A stretch of 64,000 bases of DNA from an uncultured Bacilli bacterium (GCA_934101575.1 CAKORJ010000003.1:1-64000); one strand, 5' to 3'. Counted from the stretch's first letter, positions 40,371 to 49,401 are shown. Translations and numbers: made by a program. The notes: generated by a model from the letters alone, not told the origin.

Positions 40371-41549
40371 TTATTTATTATTATTTTTTTTGCTAGTAGT
40401 TTTAGTATCTTTTTTTGGTTTTTCTACTGTTTTTGCTTCTATTACTTTGGCTTCTTTTGGTTCTTTATTTTCTTGTTTTTTATTACTCTCTTCTTTTTTC
40501 CAAAGCATATTCCACATTGTTCCAAGTCCTATAGTTAGAGATAATATTGCAAGTATTGTTCCTAATACTGGAATGATCATTAATACTTTTAGTAGTAGTA
40601 TTCCAATTATTCCTGTTAGGTATTTATTTGTTTTAAGTTTTAGTATTTTACTTAGTAGTAGAGTACCTAAAATATATCCTGCGACTATAAATGATAGGTA
40701 TAGTGCTATAGCATAAATTGCTGCGATTATTAGTCCTAGGTATGTTCCTATGTTACTCATTAATAGAAGTAGTGCTGTTATAGGTACACACAGTAATACT
40801 AGGAAGCCTATTGCTATGTTTTTGATATATTTATTATTTTTCTTTTCGTATTCTTTATCTGCTTTTTCAAATATTTGTGGTATAAGTAGTGTTATAGATA
40901 GGAATACTATTATCATATTTAAAACACTTTGTAATACTTCAGTTGTGTCTATTTTGTTGGTGTTTTGATTCTCATATGTTTTTACTTTTCCAATTAGAAC
41001 TTTATTTCCTATTGTTGTTTTGGCATTTTTGTTGTAATTTAATGTTCCTTCTATTCTTGCCCCGTCTTGGATGATTATTTCTGATGCATCTATATTAACG
41101 TTTCCGTTTATTATTGCATCTTTTTCAATTGTTAGCTTTGATGTGCTTATGTTTATATTTCTTTCTAGTTTACCGTTTAGTGTCATTTCGTTTGCCACCA
41201 TAATGACATCTCTTCCTACGGTTGTATTTTTTGTAAATGTGATTGTGTTACCAGCGGCATATATATTTTTTGTTATGTTGCTATTAACTTTGATGTTTTG
41301 TCCTGCAATGAAACCATATTCAAGATTTCCGTTTATGTTTATGTTGTTTCCTGCGATAAAGCCTATTCCATCGATGTTTCCTAACATATCAATTATATTT
41401 CCAGCGATGGCACTATCTCCATTTACTGTGTCTTCAAATTTTACATTATCATCGGCGACTGCATGAAAATCATTTATTTCTTTTGCTTCGACTGGAATTG
41501 TTATAAATAATGCTAGTAAAATTAGTAGACTAAATATTTTCTTTTTCAT
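40371..41549 (-). CDS. Secreted/membrane polymer-forming (bactofilin-like) protein
   Basis: 392 residues. A signal peptide (1-22, cleavage after VEA) leads to a right-handed beta-helix-like region (30-195) built of short repeats of the type GNxxNINGNLxxGxxAGQNI, similar to bactofilins/polymer-forming proteins. Then four or five membrane helices (about 205-350), and a Lys/Glu/Thr-rich cytoplasmic or disordered tail (EAKVIEAKTVEKPKKD). The beta-helix would be outside the cell. Proteins with this order are common in Firmicutes and may form a surface or envelope scaffold; function is not established. ATG at 41549 after AGGAGGAAA. Confidence 0.85.
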   Translation of the reverse strand: MKKKIFSLLILLALFITIPVEAKEINDFHAVADDNVKFEDTVNGDSAIAGNIIDMLGNIDGIGFIAGNNININGNLEYGFIAGQNIKVNSNITKNIYAAGNTITFTKNTTVGRDVIMVANEMTLNGKLERNINISTSKLTIEKDAIINGNVNIDASEIIIQDGARIEGTLNYNKNAKTTIGNKVLIGKVKTYENQNTNKIDTTEVLQSVLNMIIVFLSITLLIPQIFEKADKEYEKKNNKYIKNIAIGFLVLLCVPITALLLLMSNIGTYLGLIIAAIYAIALYLSFIVAGYILGTLLLSKILKLKTNKYLTGIIGILLLKVLMIIPVLGTILAILSLTIGLGTMWNMLWKKEESNKKQENKEPKEAKVIEAKTVEKPKKDTKTTSKKNNNK

Positions 41550-41719
41550 TTTATTTCCTCCTTTGTTTTATTATAATACAAGTGTTTTTAATAGTAAATA
41601 AGATAATTTTTTTTATTTATATTTTGTGTTACCTGTATAAAATCTTTATTTTATAGAAATTTTTTGTTTTTTGTGGTATTATATTTTATGAAATTATTAA
41701 AGAAAGAAGGAATTATATA

Positions 41720-42898
41720 ATGAAAATATTATCTGTTAATGCGGGTAGTTCATCACTTAAGTTTCAAATGTATGAAATGCCTGAGGCTAAAGTACTAATT
41801 TCTGGAGTATTTGAAAGAATTGGTATTAATGATAGTTTTTATACTATTAAAATAAATGGAGAAAAGATTAAGAAGGATGCTGTTTTAAATAATCATGAGG
41901 ATGCTGTTAAGATTCTTATTAATGAATTATTTGAAAATAAAGTTATTTCATCTTTAAATGAAATAGAAGGAGTAGGTCATAGAGTTGTTCATGGTGGTTC
42001 TAAGTATGCTAGTTCTGTTGTTATTGATGATGATGTTATTGCTACTATTAAATCTTTATTTGATTTAGCACCACTTCATAATCCTGCTAATTTGCTTGCT
42101 ATTAATGCATTTACTGCAGAACTTCCTGATGTTAAACAAGTTGCGGTTTTTGATACATCTTTTCAACAAACTATGGATCCTGCTGAATATATTTATCCTG
42201 TTCCATATGAATGGTATACAAAATATGGTGTTAGAAGATATGGTTTCCATGGAATAAGTCATAATTATCTGGCTAATAGAATGAGTGAAATTCTTGGCAA
42301 AAAAGAGTTTAAGCTTATTACTTGTCATTTAGGTGGTGGATGTAGTATTGAAGCTATTAAAGATGGTAAGTGTGTTGCTGCTAGTTTAGGATTTTCACCT
42401 AATGCTGGGCTTATGATGGGTACTAGATGTGGTGATATTGATTCACAAATGATACCTTTTGTTATGAATAAATCTGGCATGAGTTTAGAAGAAGTTATGA
42501 ATGAACTTAATAGGAATAGTGGTTTCTTAGGTGTGAGTGGAGTTAGTAGTGATTCTAGAGATATTGAAGCTGGTGTTAATAATGGCGATGAAAGATGCAT
42601 TCTTGCTCAAAAGATATTTGTTAATAGATGTGTTGAATATATAGCTAAGTATTATGTATTACTTGGTGGTGTGGATGCTATATGTTTTGCTGCTGGTCTT
42701 GGAGAAAACTCTATTACCACTAGAAAACAAATTATTGATAAATTAGAAGTTCTTGGAATTAAGATTTCTGATGAAAGAAATGATGTTAGAGGAAAAGAAA
42801 CTTTGATTAGTAGTGATGATTCTACTGTTCCTGTTTATATTGTTCCTACTGATGAAGAACTTATGATTGCTAAAGATACTTATAGTTTTATTAAGTAG
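41720..42898 (+). CDS. ackA: Acetate kinase
   Basis: 392 residues. Both family signatures: VNAGSSSLKFQMYEM at the N-terminus and GFHGISHNYLANRM (about 175-190), plus HLGGGCSIEAIKDGK, GLMMGTRCGDID and FAAGLGENS. It interconverts acetyl phosphate plus ADP and acetate plus ATP, the main substrate-level energy step of many fermenters. AAGAAGGAAT precedes the ATG. It is first in a run of three tightly spaced genes (ackA-nrnA-engB). Confidence 0.97.
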   Translation: MKILSVNAGSSSLKFQMYEMPEAKVLISGVFERIGINDSFYTIKINGEKIKKDAVLNNHEDAVKILINELFENKVISSLNEIEGVGHRVVHGGSKYASSVVIDDDVIATIKSLFDLAPLHNPANLLAINAFTAELPDVKQVAVFDTSFQQTMDPAEYIYPVPYEWYTKYGVRRYGFHGISHNYLANRMSEILGKKEFKLITCHLGGGCSIEAIKDGKCVAASLGFSPNAGLMMGTRCGDIDSQMIPFVMNKSGMSLEEVMNELNRNSGFLGVSGVSSDSRDIEAGVNNGDERCILAQKIFVNRCVEYIAKYYVLLGGVDAICFAAGLGENSITTRKQIIDKLEVLGIKISDERNDVRGKETLISSDDSTVPVYIVPTDEELMIAKDTYSFIK

Positions 42899-42915
42899 TA
42901 GATAGGATGATTTTG

Positions 42916-43887
42916 ATGTATAAAGATATTTTTAAAACAATAAAATCATATGATAATATTGTAATAGCTAGACATGTTGGAGTAGATCCAGATGCTATGG
43001 CTAGTCAGATTGCTCTTAAAAATTCAATAAAGCTTACTTTTCCTGAGAAAAATGTTTATGCTATTGGAAATGGAACTGTTAAATTTAATTTTATAGGTAA
43101 ACTTGATAAGAATGTTTGCTTTGATAAAATTAATAATATTCTTTTAATAGTTGTAGATACTCCGGATAAAAGAAGAGTTGATATGGAAGAGCTTACTCAT
43201 TATGAATATAGTGTTAAGATGGATCATCATCCTTTTATTGAAAAATTTTGTGATATAGAATATATTAAAGATGATGCTTCTAGTGCTTCGGAAATAGTGT
43301 ATGATTTTATTAAAAATACAGATCTTTGTCTTGATAAAGAAATATGTGAGATACTTTATGCAGGAATGGTTGCTGATACTAATAGATTTTTATTTAATAA
43401 TTCTAAGTCTTATACTTTTTCTGTTGTTAGTGAAATGATTTCTAATTATGATATAGATATTACTAAAGTTTATTTTAATTTATATAAGAGACCTCTTGCT
43501 GAAGTTAAATTCTTTGGTTATATGGCAAGTAATATGGAAAAGACTGATAATGGTGTTGGATATATAAAGCTTCCTAATGAAGTTGTTGAGAAATATGGAG
43601 TAGATCCTGCAACTGGAGGAAATTCTATTAATGAATTTAATAATATAGAAGAGTTACTTGTTTGGCTTAGTGCTACTGAAGATAAGAAAAATGGTGTTAT
43701 TCGTGTTTCTGTTAGGTCTAGAGGTCCTGTTATTAACAAGCTTTTAGAAAGCTATGGTGGTGGAGGACATGCTCTTGCAAGTGGTGTTAAACTTACATCA
43801 TTTGATGATGTTTCTAGACTTGTTTCTGATTTAGATAAACTTTGTGAAGAATATATAAAAGGTAGTGATAATAATGAAAATTACTAG
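42916..43887 (+). CDS. nrnA: DHH/DHHA1 phosphoesterase, NrnA-like
   Basis: 323 residues from the ATG at 42916 with TAGGA upstream (an ATG at 42907 overlaps that site). DHH-family motifs: IARHVGVDPDAMASQIAL (D-x-D equivalent), VVDTPDKRRVD, KMDHHPFIEKF (DHH), GMVADTNRF, and the DHHA1 end VRSRGPVINKLLESYGGGGHALASG. NrnA degrades short RNA oligonucleotides and dephosphorylates 3'-phosphoadenosine 5'-phosphate. It overlaps engB by 14 bases. Confidence 0.93.
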   Translation: MYKDIFKTIKSYDNIVIARHVGVDPDAMASQIALKNSIKLTFPEKNVYAIGNGTVKFNFIGKLDKNVCFDKINNILLIVVDTPDKRRVDMEELTHYEYSVKMDHHPFIEKFCDIEYIKDDASSASEIVYDFIKNTDLCLDKEICEILYAGMVADTNRFLFNNSKSYTFSVVSEMISNYDIDITKVYFNLYKRPLAEVKFFGYMASNMEKTDNGVGYIKLPNEVVEKYGVDPATGGNSINEFNNIEELLVWLSATEDKKNGVIRVSVRSRGPVINKLLESYGGGGHALASGVKLTSFDDVSRLVSDLDKLCEEYIKGSDNNENY

Positions 43888-44473
43888 TTCAAAATTTGTT
43901 ATAAGTGCTATTAGAAGGAGTCAGTATCCTACTGATGGATTACCTGAATTTATGTTAGTAGGAAGAAGTAATGTTGGTAAGAGTAGTTTTATTAATACTA
44001 TTACTAATAATAAAAAGATGGCTAGGGTGTCTAATACTCCTGGTAAGACTCGTAATCTTAATTTTTATTTACTTAATGATAGTTTTTATTTTGTTGATGT
44101 TCCTGGATATGGATATGCTTCTGTTAGTAAGAAAGAACATCGTAAATTTGGACTTATGATTGAGGAATATTTAGAAAAAAGATCTAATCTTGTTAGAACT
44201 TATATGCTTGTAGATTTAAGACATAAACCTAGTGATGATGATGTTCTTATGTATAAATATTTGAAATATTATAATTTACCTGTTACTATTGTTGCTACTA
44301 AAGCTGATAAGATAAGCAATAATAAAAGAGAAAAAGCTAAGAGTGTTATTCTTAAGACTTTAGAACTTGAAAAAGGTGATACGTTTATTGTTCTTTCTAA
44401 TGTTACAAGAGAAGGAAAAGATAAGATACTTAATGAAATAGAAAGCCTAATAGAGGAAGAAGAAACTTTATAG
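43874..44473 (+). CDS. engB: Ribosome biogenesis GTPase YsxC/EngB
   Basis: 199 residues from the ATG at 43874, better spaced from AAAGG than the ATG at 43865. Circular order of G motifs as in TrmE-Era GTPases: GRSNVGKSSFIN (G1), NTPGKTRNLN (G2), VDVPGYGYASV (G3), ATKADKI (G4) and LSNVTREG (G5 region). It acts in large ribosomal subunit assembly and is usually essential. The gene's own end forms half of the terminator hairpin (44442-44481). Confidence 0.95.
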   Translation: MKITSSKFVISAIRRSQYPTDGLPEFMLVGRSNVGKSSFINTITNNKKMARVSNTPGKTRNLNFYLLNDSFYFVDVPGYGYASVSKKEHRKFGLMIEEYLEKRSNLVRTYMLVDLRHKPSDDDVLMYKYLKYYNLPVTIVATKADKISNNKREKAKSVILKTLELEKGDTFIVLSNVTREGKDKILNEIESLIEEEETL

Positions 44474-44481
44474 GCTTTTTT
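44442..44481 (+). terminator. Terminator of the ackA-nrnA-engB run
   Basis: AAAGCCTA (44442-44449, inside engB) pairs with TAGGCTTT (44470-44477) followed by T residues. Confidence 0.75.
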
Positions 44482-44505
44482 TCATACAATAAATTAGGTG
44501 ATTTG

Positions 44506-44952
44506 ATGAAGGTTATTAGCAAAAATGATAAAATATCTGTTTTTGTTATAGATAAAAAAGTTGTTGATAAAGATAATATTAATGAGTATATGAAAAGAAT
44601 TATTTTAAAACTTAGAAAATATAGAGATGATATACATGGATTTTATAGGGTTGATGTTTATAATAATAAATTTGGGGTTTGTATTGATTTTATAAAGGAA
44701 GATGATATAGAGATTTTCAATGATATGGTTGATTTGAAAATTGTTTTATTTGATAATGAGGATATATTTTTGAAATTTGATGATTATTTCTTACTTAATA
44801 GGGATGATATTTATTTTTTTAATGGATCTTATTATGTGTGTTTAAATAATCTTAGTTATTTAGAATATTTGAGTATTTGTGAGTTTAGTTCTTTTATATA
44901 TGGAGAGGATTATAAGAATATTAAGTTTGATTTGAAGAAGATTAAAGTTTAG
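44506..44952 (+). CDS. Hypothetical protein, 148 aa
   Basis: Not recognised. Starts at ATG 44506 after TTAGGTGATT. A soluble protein with two strand-rich halves: KVISKNDKISVFVIDKKVVD followed by a helix (NEYMKRIILKLRKYR), YRVDVYNNKFGVCIDFIKEDD, and a second set DEIFLKFDDYFLLNRDDIYFFNG. The spacing suggests a conserved small alpha/beta protein of this lineage. No partner genes point to a function; an intrinsic terminator precedes it. Confidence 0.78.
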   Translation: MKVISKNDKISVFVIDKKVVDKDNINEYMKRIILKLRKYRDDIHGFYRVDVYNNKFGVCIDFIKEDDIEIFNDMVDLKIVLFDNEDIFLKFDDYFLLNRDDIYFFNGSYYVCLNNLSYLEYLSICEFSSFIYGEDYKNIKFDLKKIKV

Positions 44953-45018
44953 TTTTATATTGATAATGTTTTATATTTGTAGTATTATGTTTATAGAATA
45001 AGATGATAGGATTGGTAC

Positions 45019-45332
45019 TATGTTAGTGAGAAATATTAGAAAACTATTTGTTATTTTTTTATGGTGTGTTTTTTGTTTTCATTTTCTTTTAATGATGTTT
45101 ATGTGCTTAATGGAATGAGCCGTCCTAATGTTAAGGCATTGTCTGTTACTTATAATAGGGTTAAGATATATTGGAATAATGTTAAGAGTGCTAAAGGTTA
45201 TGCTGTTTATAAGTATAATAGTAAGAGTAAAAACTATATGTATTTGACTAGTGCTAGTAGGATTATGTATATTATTCTGGTAGTGGTACAATTGAGTTTT
45301 ATAGTTGTTCTTTTTCTTATTTTATGTTATAA
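45019..45332 (+). pseudogene. Frameshifted, truncated fibronectin-III-like secreted protein
   Basis: From ATG 45019 the frame gives a signal-peptide-like start (MLVRNIRKLFVIFLW) but stops at 45115. Adding one T to the T7 tract at about 45054-45060 joins it to the frame VCFLFSFSFNDVYVLNGMSR, then PNVKALSVTYNRVKIYWNNV and KSAKGYAVYKYNSKSKNYMY, the A, B and C strands of an Fn3-like domain. A second shift near 45262 leads into DYVYYSGSGTIEFYS and a stop at 45330. It is therefore a decayed piece of a surface protein gene, or possibly phase-variable at the T tract for its first shift only. Confidence 0.7.
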
Positions 45333-45355
45333 GAGAGATAGAAAGGTGGATAGAT

Positions 45356-46414
45356 ATGAAAAGTAATAAAAAGAGTAAGGGTTTTATAATAGTTGTAGTT
45401 TCTTTTGTTATTCTTTTTTTGTTGATTGGATTTGTTTGTATTAGTAAACTTACTAGTAGCAATGATAATTCTTTTTCTGCTTCTGAGTTTTATTCTGTTT
45501 CTAATCTTGTTAAGAATCAATATATTACTGAAATTACTAATATTAGTATGAGTGTTGCTGATAAACCTGCTATTAAGATAGAAAATGGAAATGTTTTGGT
45601 TGCGGATAATCTTAATAAGGATAATCCTTCTTTTGTTAAGGCTAAGGGCATTGAAGGAACTCCTAAATATGTTTATGCTAATAATTATCATACTTTTACT
45701 GTTACAATATTTGTTTGTTTAACTGAGGAAGGGGATGTGTATTACTCTAATACTAATTCTACTTCTGATAGTTCTGCGGTGGTAAGAGACTTTGTTAAGA
45801 TTAATTCTGTTAAGATGAAAGCTATTTATGAATTTGCTACACTGTCTGTTAGCAATATTAATTATCCTAGTGCTCCTTTAACTATTTATTCTTTAGGAGA
45901 AGATAATGAACTTTATAAAGTATCTACAGATAATCTTATAGAAGGTTCTAGTAGTTTTACAAAATCAACATTTAGGGAAGACTTTCCTTATCCTGATATG
46001 ATTCCAGGTGGAGCATGTGCTGATGATGCGTGTAAAGGCCTTTATATTTCTCCGGATAGAAAACTTTTTGTTGAGAAGTCTGAGGGAGATAATTATAAAT
46101 ATGAAGAAGTTAAGATTAATAAAAAATCTTTAAATGTAAAAGATGCATTTTCTTCTATTAAATTTACTGATGATAATATGAATGTTATTAAAAATATTTT
46201 GTTTTATGTCATAGATAAGGATAATAGTATTTATGTAATTGAAGAAAATTCTGATTTTGAAGTAGTTTCTTTTAAAACTTATAAAAAATATAAAGTTAAA
46301 TCATATAAGTATGATAAAGATACTTTTACTTTAAATGTTACTTATGATAATGGTAAAACTGAGGATATTGGTGTTGATAATGTTTCGACTTTGTATGATA
46401 GATATAATAAATAA
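45356..46414 (+). CDS. Membrane-anchored hypothetical protein, 352 aa
   Basis: Not recognised. The true start is ATG 45356 after AAAGGTGG; a longer frame overlaps the pseudogene. A signal anchor (9-31, FIIVVVSFVILFLLIGFVCI) is followed by a large extracytoplasmic domain rich in short strands, with blocks such as PAIKIENGNVLVADN, PKYVYANNYHTFTVTIFVCLT and SLGEDNELYKVSTDN that read like repeated beta-propeller-type strands. A Cys pair (GGACADDACKG) near 215 could form a disulphide. The N-terminus resembles that of the partial gene at 63687. Followed by a terminator at 46417-46439. Confidence 0.8.
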   Translation: MKSNKKSKGFIIVVVSFVILFLLIGFVCISKLTSSNDNSFSASEFYSVSNLVKNQYITEITNISMSVADKPAIKIENGNVLVADNLNKDNPSFVKAKGIEGTPKYVYANNYHTFTVTIFVCLTEEGDVYYSNTNSTSDSSAVVRDFVKINSVKMKAIYEFATLSVSNINYPSAPLTIYSLGEDNELYKVSTDNLIEGSSSFTKSTFREDFPYPDMIPGGACADDACKGLYISPDRKLFVEKSEGDNYKYEEVKINKKSLNVKDAFSSIKFTDDNMNVIKNILFYVIDKDNSIYVIEENSDFEVVSFKTYKKYKVKSYKYDKDTFTLNVTYDNGKTEDIGVDNVSTLYDRYNK

Positions 46415-46416
46415 TT

Positions 46417-46439
46417 ACATCCTATTTTGGATGTTTTTT
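46417..46439 (+). terminator. Terminator after the 352-residue protein gene
   Basis: ACATCC (46417-46422), loop TATTTT, GGATGT (46429-46434) and a T run. Confidence 0.8.
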
Positions 46440-46485
46440 CTTTTGATTTTAGTTTTTTTATAGTATAATAATTTTGGTGATTTAT

Positions 46486-47754
46486 ATGGTTTTACCTGCG
46501 GATAGTTATATTGTTGTTAATAAGACTATTATTACTGAAGTTGATAAACAAATTCTTATTGATTTATATCAACCTATTATTGGAAATAAGGCTGTTTCTT
46601 TGTATCTTACTTTGTTTAATGATTTGGAGAGAAATGCTTTTGTTACTGGAGAGTTTACTCATCATCATTTACTTAGTGTTATGCAAATGCCTCTTAAGGA
46701 TATTGTGTTTGCTCGTGAAAAGCTTGAGGGAATTGGACTTTTGAAGACTTATTTTAAAAAGGGTTCAGTTAATAGTTATGTTTATTTATTGTATGGAATG
46801 CTTAGTGCAAATGAGTTTTTTAATCATCCAATTTTTAACATGGTTCTTTATAATAATGTTGGTAAACTTGAATATAATAAACTTGTTAGTAGATATAAAC
46901 TTCCTAGAGTAGTTCTTAAAGATTACGAGGATATATCTCTTAAGTTTGATGAAGTTTATACTAGTGTTCCTGTTAATTCTTTCTTTAATAATGATGAGAT
47001 TATTTCTAGGAAGAAAGGGGAAGTTTTATTTAAAGATGTCGTGGATTTTGAGCTTTTAATATCTGGACTTGATAATAGTATTATTAGTGATAGAGCTTTT
47101 AATAAAGATGTTCGTAATTTAATTAATAATTTATCTTTTTTATATAATATTGATATTAGTACTATGCAAGGGCTTATTAGGACTTGTATTAATGAAAAAG
47201 GTCTTATTGATAGGGATTTACTAAGAAAAGGTGCTAGGAATTTTTATCAGTTTGAGAATAGTGGTAATTTGCCTACTATTGTTCATTATTCGCAACCTGA
47301 GTATTTGAAGAGTCCTAGTGGTGATACTTCTAAGAGGGGTAAGATGATTTATACTTTTGAGAATACTAATCCATATCAGTTTTTAAAGAGTAAATATAAA
47401 AATGGTAAAGTTGTTACTAGAGATTTACAAATTGTTGAAAACTTGCTTTTGGATTTGAAACTTAGTCCAGGAGTGGTTAATGTTTTACTTGATTATGTTC
47501 TTAGGGTTAATAATAAGAAACTTAATAAAAGTTTTATTGAAACTATTGCTAGTCACTGGAAAAGACTTGGTATAGAGACTGTTCCAGAAGCTATGAATGC
47601 ATGTATTAAAGAACATAAGAAAAGCTCTAAAAAGGGTGTTAAGGTTAATAAAAGTGAAGAAAAAGTTCCTGATTGGTTTAATCAAACTGTTGAAAAGAAA
47701 AGTGATTCTAAAGAGGAAGAAGAGCTTGCTAAAATGATTAATAGTTATAAATAA
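46486..47754 (+). CDS. dnaB: Replication initiation/membrane attachment protein DnaB (Gram-positive type)
   Basis: 422 residues from ATG 46486 (GGTGA upstream; TATAAT at 46464). Homologous in layout to Bacillus DnaB: an N-terminal winged-helix-like part with KTIITEVDKQILIDLYQPIIGNKAVSLYLTLF, LLSVMQMPLKDIVFAREKLEGIGLL, and a C-terminal DnaD/DnaB-like helical domain with PYQFLKSKYKNGKVVTRDLQIVENLLLDLKLSPGVVNVLLDYV. It helps load the replicative helicase at oriC with DnaD and DnaI. The usual downstream dnaI gene is not present here; the next gene is convergent. Confidence 0.9.
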   Translation: MVLPADSYIVVNKTIITEVDKQILIDLYQPIIGNKAVSLYLTLFNDLERNAFVTGEFTHHHLLSVMQMPLKDIVFAREKLEGIGLLKTYFKKGSVNSYVYLLYGMLSANEFFNHPIFNMVLYNNVGKLEYNKLVSRYKLPRVVLKDYEDISLKFDEVYTSVPVNSFFNNDEIISRKKGEVLFKDVVDFELLISGLDNSIISDRAFNKDVRNLINNLSFLYNIDISTMQGLIRTCINEKGLIDRDLLRKGARNFYQFENSGNLPTIVHYSQPEYLKSPSGDTSKRGKMIYTFENTNPYQFLKSKYKNGKVVTRDLQIVENLLLDLKLSPGVVNVLLDYVLRVNNKKLNKSFIETIASHWKRLGIETVPEAMNACIKEHKKSSKKGVKVNKSEEKVPDWFNQTVEKKSDSKEEEELAKMINSYK

Positions 47755-47757
47755 AAA

Positions 47758-47796
47758 AAGCTTAGGATTATTTACATGTAAATCCTGAGCTTTCTA
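47758..47796. terminator. Bidirectional terminator, dnaB/lipoprotein gene
   Basis: AAGCTTAGGATT (47758-47769) pairs with AATCCTGAGCTT (47781-47792). The hairpin overlaps the last codons of the minus-strand lipoprotein gene. Confidence 0.8.
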
Positions 47797-48172
47797 TTTT
47801 TTTGATTGCTTCTTTTTTGGTATCATTTCTATTTATTAATAAGTTTCCTTCTCCGTCTGATTTATCTTTTGTAAAATCATAGTTTACTTTTATTGTGATG
47901 CTGTCTTTATTGTTACCTATATGAGCATTTCTGCTCGATATTAGGTTACTTAGTTCACTGTATTTTGTGTGATAGTATATTTCTGCATCTGCGGATGTTG
48001 GAGAGAATTTCATTTCATCTTTATATGTGTATGTTATTGGTTTATCGTCTTTAAACTTTATTTTTACTTTTGAGTTATAATTATTTGTTTCTATTGTACA
48101 TTTTAAAGTACTTGAGCATCCAGTTAATAATAATGGAATCATTAATATTAGTATCATTTTTATTCTTTTCAT
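47768..48172 (-). CDS. Putative lipoprotein, 134 aa
   Basis: Start ATG 48172 after AGAGGTGAT. A lipoprotein signal peptide ends in LLLTGC (lipobox; Cys near residue 19), followed by a short domain with strands TLKCTIETNN, KVKIKFKDDKPITYTYKDEM and DSITIKVNYDF. The function is not recognised. A second and third Cys (KCTI and the C-terminal FTCK) could form a disulphide. Monocistronic, convergent with dnaB. Confidence 0.82.
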   Translation of the reverse strand: MKRIKMILILMIPLLLTGCSSTLKCTIETNNYNSKVKIKFKDDKPITYTYKDEMKFSPTSADAEIYYHTKYSELSNLISSRNAHIGNNKDSITIKVNYDFTKDKSDGEGNLLINRNDTKKEAIKKIESSGFTCK

Positions 48173-48272
48173 TTTTATCACCTCTTACATTTTATTACAT
48201 TTTTTATGTTTTTTCAATTATTTACTTATATTTTTTTTGTGTTATAATACTTTTTATAAAGGAGTGGTTTTA

Positions 48273-48596
48273 TTGTTATCTGATGATTTATTTGATATGA
48301 AGTTTCCAAAAAAGGATATTGTTTCTGTTTCTTTATGTGAAACTCTTTGTGATAATGGATTATTTCATATTGATTATATTGGAGATTCTGTTGGGTTTTT
48401 AAATGATAATGTGTTTATTGATTTTATTGATGGTAATTTTTATAGTGTTATTGATATTAATTCTAGTGCTAAAAGTAAGCCTCTTGGTGTATATGTTACT
48501 GGACCTAATAGAATATATGATGGATGTGGGAAAATTAGTCCTAGTGAAGTTATTAGTGATTTTAATAATAGTAAAGTAGCAAGGAGATTGAAATGA
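48273..48596 (+). CDS. Hypothetical protein, 107 aa
   Basis: Start TTG at 48273, eight to nine bases from a strong AAAGGAGTGG; the first ATG (48297) lacks a binding site. Strand-rich soluble protein (DIVSVSLCETL, GLFHIDYIGDSVGFLNDNVFIDFIDGNFYSVIDI) ending in a Gly/Pro-containing YVTGPNRIYDGCGKISPSEV. I do not recognise the family. It overlaps the next gene, a shortened cysteine-desulfurase-like ORF, by four bases (ATGA), so they are expressed together. Confidence 0.72.
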   Translation: MLSDDLFDMKFPKKDIVSVSLCETLCDNGLFHIDYIGDSVGFLNDNVFIDFIDGNFYSVIDINSSAKSKPLGVYVTGPNRIYDGCGKISPSEVISDFNNSKVARRLK

Positions 48597-49087
48597 AGGA
48601 AGACATTTTAAAATCTTATAATTTAGTTAGTAATAATTATATAGGAAATAGTAATTCTTTACATAAGCTTGGTCTTGATTCTAAGAGACTTGAAGATGCA
48701 GCGGGAAAACAGATTTTAGATGTTTTAGGTCTTGATGGTTATGATGTTATTTATACTAGTGGTAATGCTGAGAGCATGTCCACTATATTATTTAATGTCT
48801 TTGGTGATAGTGATGTAGAGTTTAGTGCTACTGATATAAATCATTTTGGAAAATATAGTCATATCAATGTTAATCTTAATAATAATTATTGTGATCTTAA
48901 TGATTATGATTTTATTACTATTGAGGATGAAATTCCTTTTTTTGGAGTGCTTCTTAAGAAAAAAAATATTGATATTAAACCTATTATTTGTGGTGGTAAG
49001 AGTTCTACTAAGTATAGAAGTGGTACTGCGGCGACTAGTTTAATTGTTAGTTTCTCAAAACTTGTTAAATTTAAGTATAAAAAGTAA
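48593..49087 (+). CDS. Shortened cysteine-desulfurase-like (aminotransferase class V) protein
   Basis: 164 residues. The first half matches NifS/IscS: NNYIGNSNSLHKLGLDSKRL (compare NPSS-H--G), EDAAGKQILDVLG and DVIYTSGNAESMSTILFNVF (compare TSGATE-NN). The end ICGGKSSTKYRSGTAATSL matches the GGGQE--RSGT segment. The intervening 150 or more residues of a normal enzyme, including the PLP-binding Lys (S-H-K) and PLP Asp/His, are missing, replaced by a short acidic link. No catalytic activity is expected. The ORF is intact and coupled to its upstream gene, so it may be a maintained mini-protein rather than a random remnant. Confidence 0.75.
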   Translation: MKEDILKSYNLVSNNYIGNSNSLHKLGLDSKRLEDAAGKQILDVLGLDGYDVIYTSGNAESMSTILFNVFGDSDVEFSATDINHFGKYSHINVNLNNNYCDLNDYDFITIEDEIPFFGVLLKKKNIDIKPIICGGKSSTKYRSGTAATSLIVSFSKLVKFKYKK

Positions 49088-49119
49088 TTTATTGCTAATA
49101 ATATTATTGGGTGATAAAT

Positions 49120-49299
49120 TTGAAAAAGGAAAAACAAAATATTAATTGTGATGTTCATTCTTGTAAACATTGCAATAATGATGAAAATCATTGTAATTTA
49201 AGAGAAGTTGAAATTAAGAATCAAAGTGGTGTAGCTAAGGATGAAAAGGAAACTATTTGTTCTAGCTATGAACTTGATGAAGAAGCTTCAGAAGAGTAG
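49120..49299 (+). CDS. DUF1540 small Cys-rich protein
   Basis: About 59 residues; start probably TTG 49120 (GGGTGAT upstream) though GTG 49111 is possible. Contains the DUF1540 pattern INCDVHSCKHCNNDENHCNL ... TICSSYEL, six Cys that likely bind a metal. Function unknown; such proteins are common in anaerobic Firmicutes, usually as single small genes. The following hairpin AAAGCACT/GGTGCTTT with T run (49303-49328) is its terminator. Confidence 0.82.
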   Translation: MKKEKQNINCDVHSCKHCNNDENHCNLREVEIKNQSGVAKDEKETICSSYELDEEASEE

Positions 49300-49302
49300 T
49301 AT

Positions 49303-49328
49303 TTTAAAGCACTGTTTGGTGCTTTTTT
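49303..49328 (+). terminator. Terminator after the DUF1540 gene
   Basis: AAAGCAC(T), short loop, (G)GTGCTTT and T run. Confidence 0.8.
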
Positions 49329-49401
49329 AATTTGTAAAAAATATAAGTAAAAGTTATGCTTATGTGTTATAATGTGTATAAGGTTTGAGAAAGTAGGTAA
49401 T

